DNA from: Gemmatimonadetes bacterium T265
GTDB taxonomy: Bacteria > Gemmatimonadota > Gemmatimonadetes > Gemmatimonadales > Gemmatimonadaceae
Length of the DNA stretch: 64,000 bases
Reading direction: 5' to 3'
Assembly (NCBI GenBank): GCA_019973575.1
Contig: BPUI01000001.1
Span: 2,244,342-2,308,341, forward strand
The number at the start of each line of letters is the position of its first letter. Position 1 is the stretch's first letter. Below, piece after piece: positions 8,340-16,789 of this stretch. The translations under genes and the position numbers were made by a program. The notes below the pieces were generated by a model. That model ran no database searches. It saw only the letters and a list, made by a program, of their open reading frames with translations, and was not told the origin of the DNA.

Positions 8340-11204
8340 GTGACCGCTCGCCGCACCCCGTTCCTCCCCGCCCGCGGCGCGCCCGCGGCCGCCGTCGTCT
8401 GCGCCGCCCTCGGCGCCGTGGCCGCCGGCGCGCGCGCCGCGCGGGCCCAGGCCACCGTCGCCGGCACGGTCCGACAGCCGAACGGCGCCCCGGTCGCCGG
8501 CGCGGCCGTGGTCGTCGACGGCGGGACCGACACGACGCGCACGGACGCGCGCGGCCGCTTCCGCCTCGCCGTGCCCCCCGGCGCCGCCGGTACCCTGCGC
8601 GCCTCGCGCGAGGGCTTCAGCGCCGCATCGGCCCGCTTCGCCGTGACGGCCGAGGGGGCGACGCGCGACGTCACGCTCGTCCTGCCCGCGCTCGGACAGC
8701 TCGCCGGCGTGACGGTGCGCGCGGCGGCGGCGACGGACCCCGTGGCACTTCGCCCGCTGCTCGACTCAGTCACGGCGACGACCGGCGGGTCGCTTTCGTA
8801 CGCCGAACTCCGCGTGCTGCCGACCGACAACCGCGACCCGCTCGCGCTCGCGTTCACCGTGCCGGGCGCGGCGCAGGCGAACGGCTTCTTCGACACCGCG
8901 GCCGAGCTCACGCTCCTCGGCTCCAACTCGCTCTACACCCAGTACTACCTCGACGGGTTCGACAACAACGAGGGCGTGCTCGGCGGCCCGCGCATCGACC
9001 TGCCGCTCTCCGCGCTACGCCGCCTGGACGTGCGGACGTCGACCTACGACGTCGTGCTCGGCCGCTCGTTCAACGGCGTCGTGAACGAGGAGACGCTCGG
9101 CGGCGGCGACGCGTGGCACGGCGAGGCGTTCGTCTACGGCCGCCCGGGCGGCAACTTCGACGCGCGGCAGGCCGTGCTCCCGCCCAACACGACGGCCGGC
9201 TACCGGCGCGCGCAGTTCGGCGCGTCGTTAGGCGGACCGCTGCGCGGCGGCCTCACGCGCGTCTTCGGCGCGGCGGAGTACTCGGACGAGACGCAGGACC
9301 AGCCGATCGCGACCGGCTACGGCAACGCGACCGGCGCGGTCGAGCGCCGGCACACGAAGCTGTTCGGCCGCCTCGACCAGCAGTGGAGTGCGACGCAGAG
9401 CACGACCGTCCACGCCGCGTTCAGCGACGGGCAGTTCATCGGCCGCGGCGCGGGCGTGACGACGCCCGAGGCCGACAACGAGCAGAACCGCCTCGGCGCG
9501 CTGCTCGGCGCGTCGCACCAGAGCGACCTCGGGCCCGCGACGCGCAACGTGTTCGGCGCGCAGGTCGCCGGCTACCACTGGTACTACCCGCCGACGCGGA
9601 GCGCGCTGACGACGCCGCAGGTCACGATCCTCAGCGCGCGCAACGTCGACTCCACGCTCGCCGTCGTCGGCGCGAGCGGGTTCCAGTACGACTCGCGCGA
9701 GGTCCAGGTCAACCTCAAGGACACATTCACCCACCAGGCCGGCGCGCACGGCCTCTCGGTCGGCGTCGACGTGATCCGCGGGCAGTTCCGCCTCGAGGGC
9801 GCGGCCACCAACCTCGCGGGCGCGTACGCGGTCGTCGACACGGGGCAGATCAAAGTCACCGGCCGCCTGCCCACGTTCGCCGACGTGCCGGCCAACTCGC
9901 CCGTCTACAGCTACTCGGTCGACGCCGCGCCGCAGTACATCACCGGCTCGCAGACGGTCTACGGCGCGTACGCGCAGGACCGCTGGGACGTGTCGCCGTC
10001 GGTCACGTTCACCTACGGGCTGCGCTGGGACTACGACGACCTCACCTCGCGCGGCGCGAGCAAGGCCGACCTGACGAACTTCCAGCCGCGCACCGCGCTC
10101 AACTGGCGCCCCGACGCGCGCACAGTCGTCCGCGGCGGGTTCGGCGTGTACTCGGGCAAGCTGCCGTACACGATCTACTCCGACGCCATCCAGTTCGGGC
10201 CGCGCGGCACGGCGTACGTCACGTTCTACAACGACAGCACCAACTACCTCAAGTACGGCAGCCCGCCGCCGGCGAGCGCACGCGGCGCCGCGGCCGCCGC
10301 GCTGCCGCCGCGCGAGATCCGCGCGTTCTTCGCCGACGGCCTCAAGAGCCCGCGCAGCTACCAGACGTCCGCCGGCTTCGAGCGCACGTTCGGGCCCGCG
10401 TGGGGGCTGTCGGTCGACGGGATCTGGGTGAACACGATCAACCTGCCGCGCCTGTACGACCTGAACGCGGTCGGACGCCTCATCGGCCCGGGCGACACGA
10501 CGAACGTCGCCCCGACCGCGGGCGACGCGTACCGCCCCGTCGCTCCGGTCAACGGCTCGTACCGCGCCCTGACGACGACGCAGACCGCGGGGCGGAGCAC
10601 CTACCTCGCGCTCGACGTCACCGGGCGGCACCAGTTCAGCCGCGCGTTCACGGCCGACGCGAGCTACGTGCTCTCGCGCGCGCGCAACAACACCGAGGAC
10701 ATCAACTTCGCGTCGAGCAACGGCGAGAACGACTTCCGCGGCGAGTACGCCGACGCGGTCAACGACCGGCGCCACAAGGTGAACGTGCGCGGGTTCTACC
10801 GGCTCGACCGCGTGCGGCTCAGCGCGGTCGTCGACTACCAGACGGGCACGCCGATCAACCGCGTGGCGAACCTCGATCTGTTAGGCACCGGCGGGAGCTA
10901 CGGCGACACGTTCATCCGCAACCAGCAGCGGTTCTCCGGCGTCCCGCGCGACGGCGAGCGGCTGCCGGCCGCGTTCGAGGTGAACCCGGGCGTCGCCTAC
11001 CTGCTCCCCACGACCGGCGGCGCGACGCTCGAGTTGCGGGCCGAGGCGTTCAACCTGCTCAACCGCGCGAACTACTCGGGGTTCCCGAGCGGGCTCGCGT
11101 ACCTCGACCCGCGCACGCAGGTGGGGCGCCCGGGCGACCCGGTCGTCTACGGCGTGTCGGGCCGGCCGCGTCAGCTGCAGTTCTCGGCGCGGTACGTGTT
11201 TTAG
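8340..11204 (+). CDS. TonB-dependent receptor-like outer membrane protein with carboxypeptidase-regulatory domain
   Basis: A 954-residue outer-membrane protein. The signal peptide probably ends ARAARAQ|A. A carboxypeptidase-regulatory-like beta domain follows (about 38-130, with VAGTVRQPNGAPVAGAAVVV). Next comes a plug-like region (TLLGSNSLYTQYYLDGFDNN) and a long beta-barrel rich in alternating Tyr, Arg and Asp. It ends in YVF, the terminal phenylalanine typical of barrel proteins. Such receptors are abundant in Acidobacteriota and Gemmatimonadota. The substrate cannot be inferred. The start is GTG. The gene is divergent from the importer binding protein, and the AT-rich stretch 8247-8283 between them is the likely promoter region. 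Confidence 0.88.
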   Translation: MTARRTPFLPARGAPAAAVVCAALGAVAAGARAARAQATVAGTVRQPNGAPVAGAAVVVDGGTDTTRTDARGRFRLAVPPGAAGTLRASREGFSAASARFAVTAEGATRDVTLVLPALGQLAGVTVRAAAATDPVALRPLLDSVTATTGGSLSYAELRVLPTDNRDPLALAFTVPGAAQANGFFDTAAELTLLGSNSLYTQYYLDGFDNNEGVLGGPRIDLPLSALRRLDVRTSTYDVVLGRSFNGVVNEETLGGGDAWHGEAFVYGRPGGNFDARQAVLPPNTTAGYRRAQFGASLGGPLRGGLTRVFGAAEYSDETQDQPIATGYGNATGAVERRHTKLFGRLDQQWSATQSTTVHAAFSDGQFIGRGAGVTTPEADNEQNRLGALLGASHQSDLGPATRNVFGAQVAGYHWYYPPTRSALTTPQVTILSARNVDSTLAVVGASGFQYDSREVQVNLKDTFTHQAGAHGLSVGVDVIRGQFRLEGAATNLAGAYAVVDTGQIKVTGRLPTFADVPANSPVYSYSVDAAPQYITGSQTVYGAYAQDRWDVSPSVTFTYGLRWDYDDLTSRGASKADLTNFQPRTALNWRPDARTVVRGGFGVYSGKLPYTIYSDAIQFGPRGTAYVTFYNDSTNYLKYGSPPPASARGAAAAALPPREIRAFFADGLKSPRSYQTSAGFERTFGPAWGLSVDGIWVNTINLPRLYDLNAVGRLIGPGDTTNVAPTAGDAYRPVAPVNGSYRALTTTQTAGRSTYLALDVTGRHQFSRAFTADASYVLSRARNNTEDINFASSNGENDFRGEYADAVNDRRHKVNVRGFYRLDRVRLSAVVDYQTGTPINRVANLDLLGTGGSYGDTFIRNQQRFSGVPRDGERLPAAFEVNPGVAYLLPTTGGATLELRAEAFNLLNRANYSGFPSGLAYLDPRTQVGRPGDPVVYGVSGRPRQLQFSARYVF

Positions 11205-11248
11205 CGCGGCGCACGACGTGTCGTTCGTCTGGCGCCGGGCGCGACCGC

Positions 11249-11361
11249 GTGTCATCCTGAGCGCAGCGAAGGATCGCTGTCCCGGCCGACGGACCCGTTC
11301 GGCCGCCTCGTTCGGGACGGTCGCCGAAGACAGCGATCCTTCGCTGCGCTCAGGATGACAC
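11249..11361. repeat. Dispersed inverted repeat, copy 2
   Basis: Perfect 33-bp arms (11249-11281 and 11329-11361) surround a 47-bp spacer. The first 28 bases inside the arm match copy 1 exactly, while the spacer is unrelated. It sits just past the end of the TonB-receptor gene, where the RNA hairpin could protect or end that message. Confidence 0.93.
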
Positions 11362-11443
11362 GGCTACCGCCTGAGGGTGATTCGCCGTGAGCGCTTCGTG
11401 ACCGCCGCCCACGTGGCGATCCTGCGCCGGCCGGCGACCCACC

Positions 11444-11920
11444 GTGCCTAACGCGACCGCGCCGGTGCGGTTCGCCGCCGGCGCCGCGGCGGTGCTCACC
11501 GCGCACCAGGCGGCGGTCTGGGCGCTCCACCGCGCCGGCGCGACGCCGTGGCCCGCGTACTCGCTCGCGCCGACGTGGCCGCTCGGCGTGCCGCAGGTCG
11601 CGTCGGCGGCGTTCTGGGGCGGGGCGTGGTGGGCCGCGCTCTCGCCGGCCGTCGAGCGCGCGGGCGGCGCGGCGGCGTACTGGCGCCGCGCCGCGGTGTT
11701 AGGCGCCGTCCCGCCGACCGCGGTCGGCGCGCTGCTCGCCGCGGCCGGGCGCGCCTTCCCGCGCGGCGACGCGTCCCTCGCGGTCCTGCTCGCCGCGGGG
11801 CTCGGCGTGAACGCGCTCTGGGGTATCGCGGCCGCGGCGCTCGTCCGGCTCAGCCTCCCGCGACCGCCTGGTAGACTGCCTGGTACCGCCGCACGAACCG
11901 CAGGTCGATGGCGCGCTTGA
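11444..11920 (+). CDS. Small multi-pass membrane protein of unknown function
   Basis: A 158-residue protein with four probable membrane helices and little loop sequence. A central motif WPLGVPQVASAAFWGGAWW looks conserved in type; I recall similar uncharacterised membrane proteins in proteobacteria but cannot name a family. The start is GTG, and the first codons contain one GCCTAAC heptamer. The last 71 bp overlap the convergent flavoprotein gene, so either this stop or its neighbour's end is unusually placed. The arginine-rich tail lies wholly in the overlap and may not be functional. Confidence 0.6.
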   Translation: MPNATAPVRFAAGAAAVLTAHQAAVWALHRAGATPWPAYSLAPTWPLGVPQVASAAFWGGAWWAALSPAVERAGGAAAYWRRAAVLGAVPPTAVGALLAAAGRAFPRGDASLAVLLAAGLGVNALWGIAAAALVRLSLPRPPGRLPGTAARTAGRWRA

Positions 11921-12992
11921 GCGCGAGCGCCGCGCGCGAGTGGCTCGTCACCCCGCGCCAGCGGACGAACGCACGCCCGTCCGCCGTATCGAGCGCAGCG
12001 AGGAAGTGCCGCTGCGGCGTGTATCGCCGGAACCCGTCGCCCGACCCGTCGGCCGCGACGCGCAGGTTGTGCGCGAGCACGGGCGCCTCGCGCACCGCAT
12101 AGACGCCGGCCTTGGGCACCCACGCGGCGCCCGCGAGCGCGACGCCGTCGCCCGCGCCCCAGACGGGCGAGCCGTCGGCGGCGCGCAGGGTCGCGTCGAC
12201 GCGCAGGTAGCCACGGTCGTCGACCGGCAGCCCCGCCTCGCGCGCGAGCGGCAGCGCGGCCGCGCCCGGCACCCACACCGTCAGCGCCGACGGGACGCGC
12301 GTGCGGTCCGCGAGCGTGACCGCGTCCGGGCCGACGCGCACGACCGCGGTCCCCGTGCGGACGCGCACGCCGCGCCGTTCGAGCAGCCGCCGGACGCGAT
12401 CCGCCTGCCGCCCCCAACTCGGCAGCAGCGCGGGCCCGCCCTCGACGACGGTCACCGCGGTGCCGCGCCCGGCCGCGCCCGCGCGCGCCACCACGGCGAG
12501 CGACAGCTCGACGCCCGCCGCCCCCCCGCCGACGACGCAACACGCGAGCGGGCCGTCGTCAGGCACCGCGAGCGCCGCGAGCCGCGCCACGAGCGCGCGC
12601 CACGCCGCGAGCGGGCGGACGCGGTAGGCGTGCTCGCGCGCGCCCGGGACGTCGAGCGCCGCGGGCGCCGCGCCGACGTCGAGCGAGAGCAGGTCGCCGG
12701 CGAGCGTCGCGCCCGCGGCGTGCACCGCCACGGCGTGCGGCGAAACGTCCAGCCGCACCGCCGCGCCCTCGACGAACCGCGCGCCGGCCGCGCGGCAGAG
12801 CGCCGGCAGGTCGACGGCGAGCGCCGACTCGTCCCACACGCCGCGCAGCTCGGCCGGCATCATCCCCGAGTACACCTGCCGTGCGTACGGCGAGACGAGT
12901 ACGAGCTCGGCCGCGAACGGGCGCGCCGCGGCGGCGCGCAGGACCTCCAGATGTGCGTGGCCGCCACCGACGAGCACCAGGCGGCGCGTCAC
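11850..12992 (-). CDS. Pyridine nucleotide-disulfide oxidoreductase-like flavoprotein, SelD-associated type (TIGR03169-like)
   Basis: A 380-residue FAD/NAD(P)H oxidoreductase of the NDH-2-like fold. The N-terminal FAD-binding motif is VLVGGGHAHLEVL, followed by YSGMMPAEL. A second dinucleotide motif, VVGGGAAGVELSL, lies near residue 155, and GAGDGVAL closes the FAD site. The GGGHAH/YSGMMP pair is typical of the family found fused to or beside selenophosphate synthetase (TIGR03169); here it stands alone. It starts at GTG 22 bp after arsM, so it is probably the last gene of the arsenic operon. That suggests a redox role tied to arsenic or thiol metabolism, which is inference. No redox-active CxxxxC pair is present. 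Confidence 0.82.
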   Translation of the reverse strand: MTRRLVLVGGGHAHLEVLRAAAARPFAAELVLVSPYARQVYSGMMPAELRGVWDESALAVDLPALCRAAGARFVEGAAVRLDVSPHAVAVHAAGATLAGDLLSLDVGAAPAALDVPGAREHAYRVRPLAAWRALVARLAALAVPDDGPLACCVVGGGAAGVELSLAVVARAGAAGRGTAVTVVEGGPALLPSWGRQADRVRRLLERRGVRVRTGTAVVRVGPDAVTLADRTRVPSALTVWVPGAAALPLAREAGLPVDDRGYLRVDATLRAADGSPVWGAGDGVALAGAAWVPKAGVYAVREAPVLAHNLRVAADGSGDGFRRYTPQRHFLAALDTADGRAFVRWRGVTSHSRAALALKRAIDLRFVRRYQAVYQAVAGG

Positions 12993-13014
12993 GGGCCGGC
13001 CGCGCGCGCCGCGC

Positions 13015-13935
13015 TCACGCGCAGCACGTCGGCCCGCAGCACGCGTTAGGCGGCTCGGCGCTCACCGGCGCCGCCGGCCTGCGCGCCCGCACGAACGCCG
13101 CGCCCACGCGCCCGGCCACCTCGCGCGCGGCGCGATCGACGTCGACCCCCGCGTTGGCGAGGAACGCCCGCGCGTCCTCGACGTCGTAGGTGCGCGTCAT
13201 CTCGACCGACGGCTCCTCGAAGCCGGCCTTGGTCAGCAGGCGCACGAACTCCGCGTCCTCGAGCGCCCCGGCCACGCACCCGACCCACAGCTCCATGCTC
13301 CGCTTGAGCTCGGCCGGCAGCGTTCCCTGCACGACGACGTCGCTCACGGCGAAGCGCCCGCCGGGCTTCAGCACGCGGAACGCCTCGCGGAGGACCCGCG
13401 CCTTGTCGCCCGAGAGGTTCACGACGCAGTTGGAGATGACCACGTCGACGCTCGCGTCGGGGAGCGGGATCTGCTCGATCTGCCCTTTCAGGAACTCGAC
13501 GTTCGCGACGCCCGCCTCGGCCTGGTTCCGCCGCGCGAGCGCGAGCATCTCGTCGGTCATGTCGAGCCCGTACGCCTTCCCCGTCGGTCCGACGCGCCGC
13601 GCCGAGAGGAGCACGTCGATCCCGCCGCCCGAGCCGAGGTCGAGTACCGTCTCGCCCTCGCGCAGTTCGGCGAGCGCGGTCGGGTTGCCGCAGCCGAGCG
13701 AGGCGAGCACGGCGGCCGCGGGGAGCTCGTCGGTCTGGCCGGTCGCGTACAGGTTGGACGTGATCGGGTCGACCGTGCCCGCGAACGCGTCGCCGCCGCA
13801 GCAGCTGTTCACGGGGCCGCAGCACGACGCCGCGCTCTCCTGGCCCTCGGCGACGCGCAGCGCCGCCTTGCCGTAGCGCTCACGCACGGTGGACGTGAGC
13901 GCGCCGCCGGCGAGCGGGTCGGTTGTCATAGCCAT
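13015..13935 (-). CDS. arsM: Arsenite S-adenosylmethionine methyltransferase
   Basis: A 306-residue cytosolic methyltransferase that would convert As(III) to methylated arsenicals using SAM. The SAM-binding motif is [14 protein letters not shown] (about 97-110). Cysteines at 82, 170 (ISNCVVNL) and 220 (WVGCVAGA) match the arsenic-binding set of the family. Cysteine-rich patches also sit near the N-terminus ([12 protein letters not shown]) and at the C-terminus (CCGPTCC). The first ATG of the MAMTT start, at 13935, is chosen because of upstream GTAGG. An AT-rich dyad at 13949-13964 lies just upstream and matches the one before arsR, suggesting arsenic-controlled expression. Confidence 0.95.
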   Translation of the reverse strand: MAMTTDPLAGGALTSTVRERYGKAALRVAEGQESAASCCGPVNSCCGGDAFAGTVDPITSNLYATGQTDELPAAAVLASLGCGNPTALAELREGETVLDLGSGGGIDVLLSARRVGPTGKAYGLDMTDEMLALARRNQAEAGVANVEFLKGQIEQIPLPDASVDVVISNCVVNLSGDKARVLREAFRVLKPGGRFAVSDVVVQGTLPAELKRSMELWVGCVAGALEDAEFVRLLTKAGFEEPSVEMTRTYDVEDARAFLANAGVDVDRAAREVAGRVGAAFVRARRPAAPVSAEPPNACCGPTCCA

Positions 13936-13948
13936 GGTGCCTACTTCG

Positions 13949-13964
13949 ATAAAGAATTGTTGAT
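13949..13964 (-). promoter_or_regulatory. Candidate ArsR operator upstream of arsM
   Basis: The plus strand reads ATAA, eight bases (AGAATTGT), then TGAT, an imperfect dyad of the ATCAA-N6-TTGAT kind bound by ArsR/SmtB repressors. It is one of the few AT-rich spots in this region and lies 14 bp before the arsM start. The same architecture recurs at arsR (14356-14371). Confidence 0.5.
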
Positions 13965-14000
13965 GGGTTCGGCGCGCGCCGTCGCGCGAGCGCCCAGGTC

Positions 14001-14357
14001 TTACCGACAGCACGTGTCGACGACGCGCGGCACACTGCGCGCCCCGCGCCGCGGCGCCGCGCCGAACTCGGCGAGGAACGCGCGCCCCTCGTCGAAGGCC
14101 GCGGGCTCGAGCGCGTAGTACGACCAGCGGCCTTCCTTGCGGTCGACGACGAGGCCCGCGTCCTTCAACACGCGCAGGTGGAACGACAGCCTCGACTGGC
14201 CCGCGTCGAGCAGGTCCTGCAGGTCGCACACGCAGTGCTCGCCGCCGCGCAGCCGCTCGAGGATCGCGAGGCGCGTCGGGTCAGACAGCGCGTGGAAGAG
14301 CGCGGCGGCGCGCGCGAGATCGACGACGGCAGCAGAGGGCACGCGGCTACGATACAT
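14001..14357 (-). CDS. arsR: ArsR-family arsenic-responsive repressor
   Basis: A 118-residue winged-helix repressor. The core reads ALFHALSDPTRLAILERL, then the metalloid-sensing segment EHCVCDLQ with Cys42 and Cys44 (the ELCVCDL-type As(III) site). The DNA-reading helix contains GQSRLSFHLRVLKDAGLV. A second cysteine pair at the very end (TCCR) could add ligands. As(III) binding should release it from DNA. I use ATG at 14357; a TTG at 14363 and GTG at 14342 are alternatives. It lies between the MerA-like gene and arsM, all on the minus strand. Confidence 0.93.
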   Translation of the reverse strand: MYRSRVPSAAVVDLARAAALFHALSDPTRLAILERLRGGEHCVCDLQDLLDAGQSRLSFHLRVLKDAGLVVDRKEGRWSYYALEPAAFDEGRAFLAEFGAAPRRGARSVPRVVDTCCR

Positions 14358-14371
14358 CAGCAAAACTTGAT
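14356..14371 (-). promoter_or_regulatory. Candidate ArsR operator overlapping the arsR start
   Basis: The plus strand reads ATCA, eight bases (GCAAAACT), then TGAT, symmetrical at the outer four bases and fitting ATCA-N7-TTGAT. It overlaps the proposed arsR start codon, which fits autorepression. If so, a GTG start at 14342 becomes more attractive for arsR. Confidence 0.55.
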
Positions 14372-14393
14372 GCGCAAGCCCCCGCGGCCGCCG

Positions 14394-15944
14394 TCAGCGC
14401 ACGACCCGGAAGTACCCTGCGAACAGCCCCTGCACCCGCGGCGTGAGCTTCCGCCGGGCCCACGCGTCCGCCGCCTTCCGCAGCGCCTCGCTCTGCGTCG
14501 GGTAGGGGTGCATCGTCCGCCCGATCGCGCCGAGGCCGAGCCGGTTGGTCATCGCGAGCGTGACCTCGCCGATCGTCTCGCCCGCGTGTGCGCCGACGAG
14601 CGTCGCGCCGACGATCCGGCCGCTCCCCCGCGCGAGCAGCACGCGGCAGAAGCCCTCGGTTTCGTCGTCGATCACCGCGCGGTCGACCTCGGCGAACGGC
14701 ACCGTGACCTCGTCGACGGCCACGCGCGCGGTCGCGGCCGTCTCGCGCGTGAGGCCGACCTGCGCGACCTCGGGGCTCGTGTACGTGACCCACGGCGTGA
14801 CGAGCGCGCTCGCGCGGCCGCGGCCGAAGAAGAGCGCGTTCTGCACGACGAGCCGCGCCTGGAAGTCGGCCGCGTGCGTGAACTTGAGCGCGGAGCACAC
14901 GTCGCCGACCGCGTAGACGCGCCGGTTGCTCGTGCGCAGCCTGTCGTCGACCGCGACGCCGCGCCGCGCGTCGTAGCGCACCCCGGCCGCCTCCAGCCCG
15001 AGCCCGTCCACGTTGGGCGCGCGGCCGACCGCGACGAGCAGCGCGTCCGTGTCGAATGTGCGCTCGCGTCCACCCTGACGCACGTGAAGCGTCGACTCTG
15101 CCCCGCGCGCGTCGACCCGGGTGAGCTCCGCGCCGTGGACGACCGCCACGCCGTCGCGCGTCAGCGCCCGCTCGACGATCGCGGCCGCCTCGGCGTCGTC
15201 GCGGTCGAGCACGCGCGTCCCGCGGTCGAGCAGCGTCACGCGCGCGCCGAGCCGGGCGAACGCCTGCGCCAGCTCGCACCCGATCGGGCCCGCGCCTAAC
15301 ACGACGAGGTGCGCGGGGCGGCGGGCGAGCGAGAAGATCGTCTCGTTCGTGTAGTACGCCGAGTCGCGCAGCCCCGGCACGTCGGGCACCGCGGCGCGCG
15401 CGCCGGCCGCGATCACGGCGCGGCGGAACGCGAGCCGCGCGCCGTCCACCTCGACCGCGTCCGGCCCGACGAAGCGTGCGTCGCCGAGGAAGACGTCGAC
15501 GCCGAGGCCCCGGAAGCGTGGCGCGCCGTCGACCGGCGCGAGGCCCGCGCGGACGCCGCGCAGCCGCTCCATCACGGCCGCGAAGTCGCCGTCCCCCTCC
15601 GCCCGCGGCCCGCCGAACCGCTCGGCCGCCGCGCGCGCGTCCTGCCACGCGCGCGCCGCGCGGATCACGCTCTTCGACGGCACGCAGCCCACGTTGAGGC
15701 AGTCGCCCCCCATGAGCGACCGCTCGACGAGGGCGACGCGCGCCCCGAGGCCGGCGGCCGCGGCGGCGGTGACGAGCCCGCCCGTGCCGGCGCCGACGAC
15801 GACGAGGTGGTAGCGCGGCGCGGGCGTCGGGTTCCGCCACCCGGCGGGGTGGACCTGCGCGAGGAGCCGCTCGTCGGCCGCGTCGCCGGCGAGCAACGTG
15901 GTGTGCGGCGCGCCCGGGCGGCCGCCGACCGGCGGCGCCGTCAC
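14394..15944 (-). CDS. MerA-like FAD-dependent disulfide oxidoreductase (not a typical mercuric reductase)
   Basis: A 516-residue flavoprotein disulfide reductase. It has an FAD motif (VVVGAGTGGLVTA, about 48-60), the redox-active pair GGDCLNVGC (Cys82 and Cys87), an NAD(P)H motif (VVLGAGPIGCELA), the second FAD motif VYAVGDV, and the C-terminal dimer motif MHPYPTQSE. It lacks the N-terminal mercury-binding HMA domain and the C-terminal cysteine pair of real mercuric reductases, so mercury reduction is unlikely. About 40 extra residues precede the FAD fold. The start GTG overlaps the stop of the TVP38 gene in GTGA. Pairing of TVP38 with such reductases is common; here it precedes arsR and may supply a redox step. 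Confidence 0.88.
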   Translation of the reverse strand: MTAPPVGGRPGAPHTTLLAGDAADERLLAQVHPAGWRNPTPAPRYHLVVVGAGTGGLVTAAAAAGLGARVALVERSLMGGDCLNVGCVPSKSVIRAARAWQDARAAAERFGGPRAEGDGDFAAVMERLRGVRAGLAPVDGAPRFRGLGVDVFLGDARFVGPDAVEVDGARLAFRRAVIAAGARAAVPDVPGLRDSAYYTNETIFSLARRPAHLVVLGAGPIGCELAQAFARLGARVTLLDRGTRVLDRDDAEAAAIVERALTRDGVAVVHGAELTRVDARGAESTLHVRQGGRERTFDTDALLVAVGRAPNVDGLGLEAAGVRYDARRGVAVDDRLRTSNRRVYAVGDVCSALKFTHAADFQARLVVQNALFFGRGRASALVTPWVTYTSPEVAQVGLTRETAATARVAVDEVTVPFAEVDRAVIDDETEGFCRVLLARGSGRIVGATLVGAHAGETIGEVTLAMTNRLGLGAIGRTMHPYPTQSEALRKAADAWARRKLTPRVQGLFAGYFRVVR

Positions 15945-16630
15945 GCGACGCCCTCGGCGGCGCTGCCTAACGCACGCCGGGCGACGCGGGTGATCAGCGC
16001 CGTGACCGCGACCGTCGCCGCGAGGCCGAGCGCGAGCACGGCGTAGTACCCGGCGCCCCTGGGCGGCGTCCCCCCACCGGCCGCGGCGGCGACGTCGCCC
16101 GCGAGCTTGCCGTAGTACACGTACAGGAGTGTCCCGGGCAGCATTCCGACCGAGGCGACGACGAAATCGGCGAAGCGGACGCGCGTCAGGCCGAGGAGGT
16201 AGTTGAGCAGCGTGAACGGCACGGCGGGCGAGAGGCGGAGCAGGAAAACGATCCGGCGCCCGTCGGTCGCGATCGCGCGGTCGATCGCGGCGAAGCGCGG
16301 GTTGCCGGCGATCCGCCGCTCGACGAGCCCGCGTGCGAGGTAGCGCCCGACGAGGAACGCCGCGGACGCGCCGAGAGTTGCACCGACGAACACCCAGAGC
16401 GTCCCCGCCCAGAGACCGAAGATCGCGCCCGCGGCGAGCGTGAGCAGCGACCCCGGCACGCCCGCCACCGTCGCGATGACGTACCCCGTAACGAACGCGA
16501 CCGGCCCCCACGGCCCGAGCGCGTGCACGCGTTCCGCGAAGCGCGGCACGTAGTGCCCACCCCAACGGCCGAGCAACAGGAGGCCGACGATCGCGGCGCC
16601 GGCGAGGATGATGCGGAGCGCCTTGGACAT
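15941..16630 (-). CDS. TVP38/TMEM64 (DedA-like, SNARE-associated) membrane protein
   Basis: A 229-residue inner-membrane protein. The family core reads VPGSLLTLAAGAIFG, then GATLGASAAFLVGRYLAR, then LRLSPAVPFTLLNYLLGLT, including the reentrant-loop arginine and glycines of the VTT domain. The transported molecule is unknown; related proteins act in lipid scrambling or metalloid tolerance. ATG at 16630 is the only sensible start. It is the first gene of the minus-strand arsenic locus and is coupled to the MerA-like gene by a four-base overlap. Confidence 0.9.
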   Translation of the reverse strand: MSKALRIILAGAAIVGLLLLGRWGGHYVPRFAERVHALGPWGPVAFVTGYVIATVAGVPGSLLTLAAGAIFGLWAGTLWVFVGATLGASAAFLVGRYLARGLVERRIAGNPRFAAIDRAIATDGRRIVFLLRLSPAVPFTLLNYLLGLTRVRFADFVVASVGMLPGTLLYVYYGKLAGDVAAAAGGGTPPRGAGYYAVLALGLAATVAVTALITRVARRALGSAAEGVA

Positions 16631-16789
16631 GCCGGTCGCGTCGGGGGAGGAGGATGTTGCGGTCGCGGAGGTTACACCGTCGGGACCGGCGCCGGACGCC
16701 GTCGCAATCCGGCCCGCTGCCACATACGTACCCCACCAGTGTAGACTGTCGGTCGTCCGGTCCTGCCGGCGTTCCCCTTGAGGCATGTC

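Noticed and set aside
14394-15944. Mercuric reductase
   Set aside because: The active-site CxxxxC is present, but there is no HMA domain and no C-terminal cysteine pair, and no merR/merT/merP genes are nearby. A general disulfide reductase is safer.
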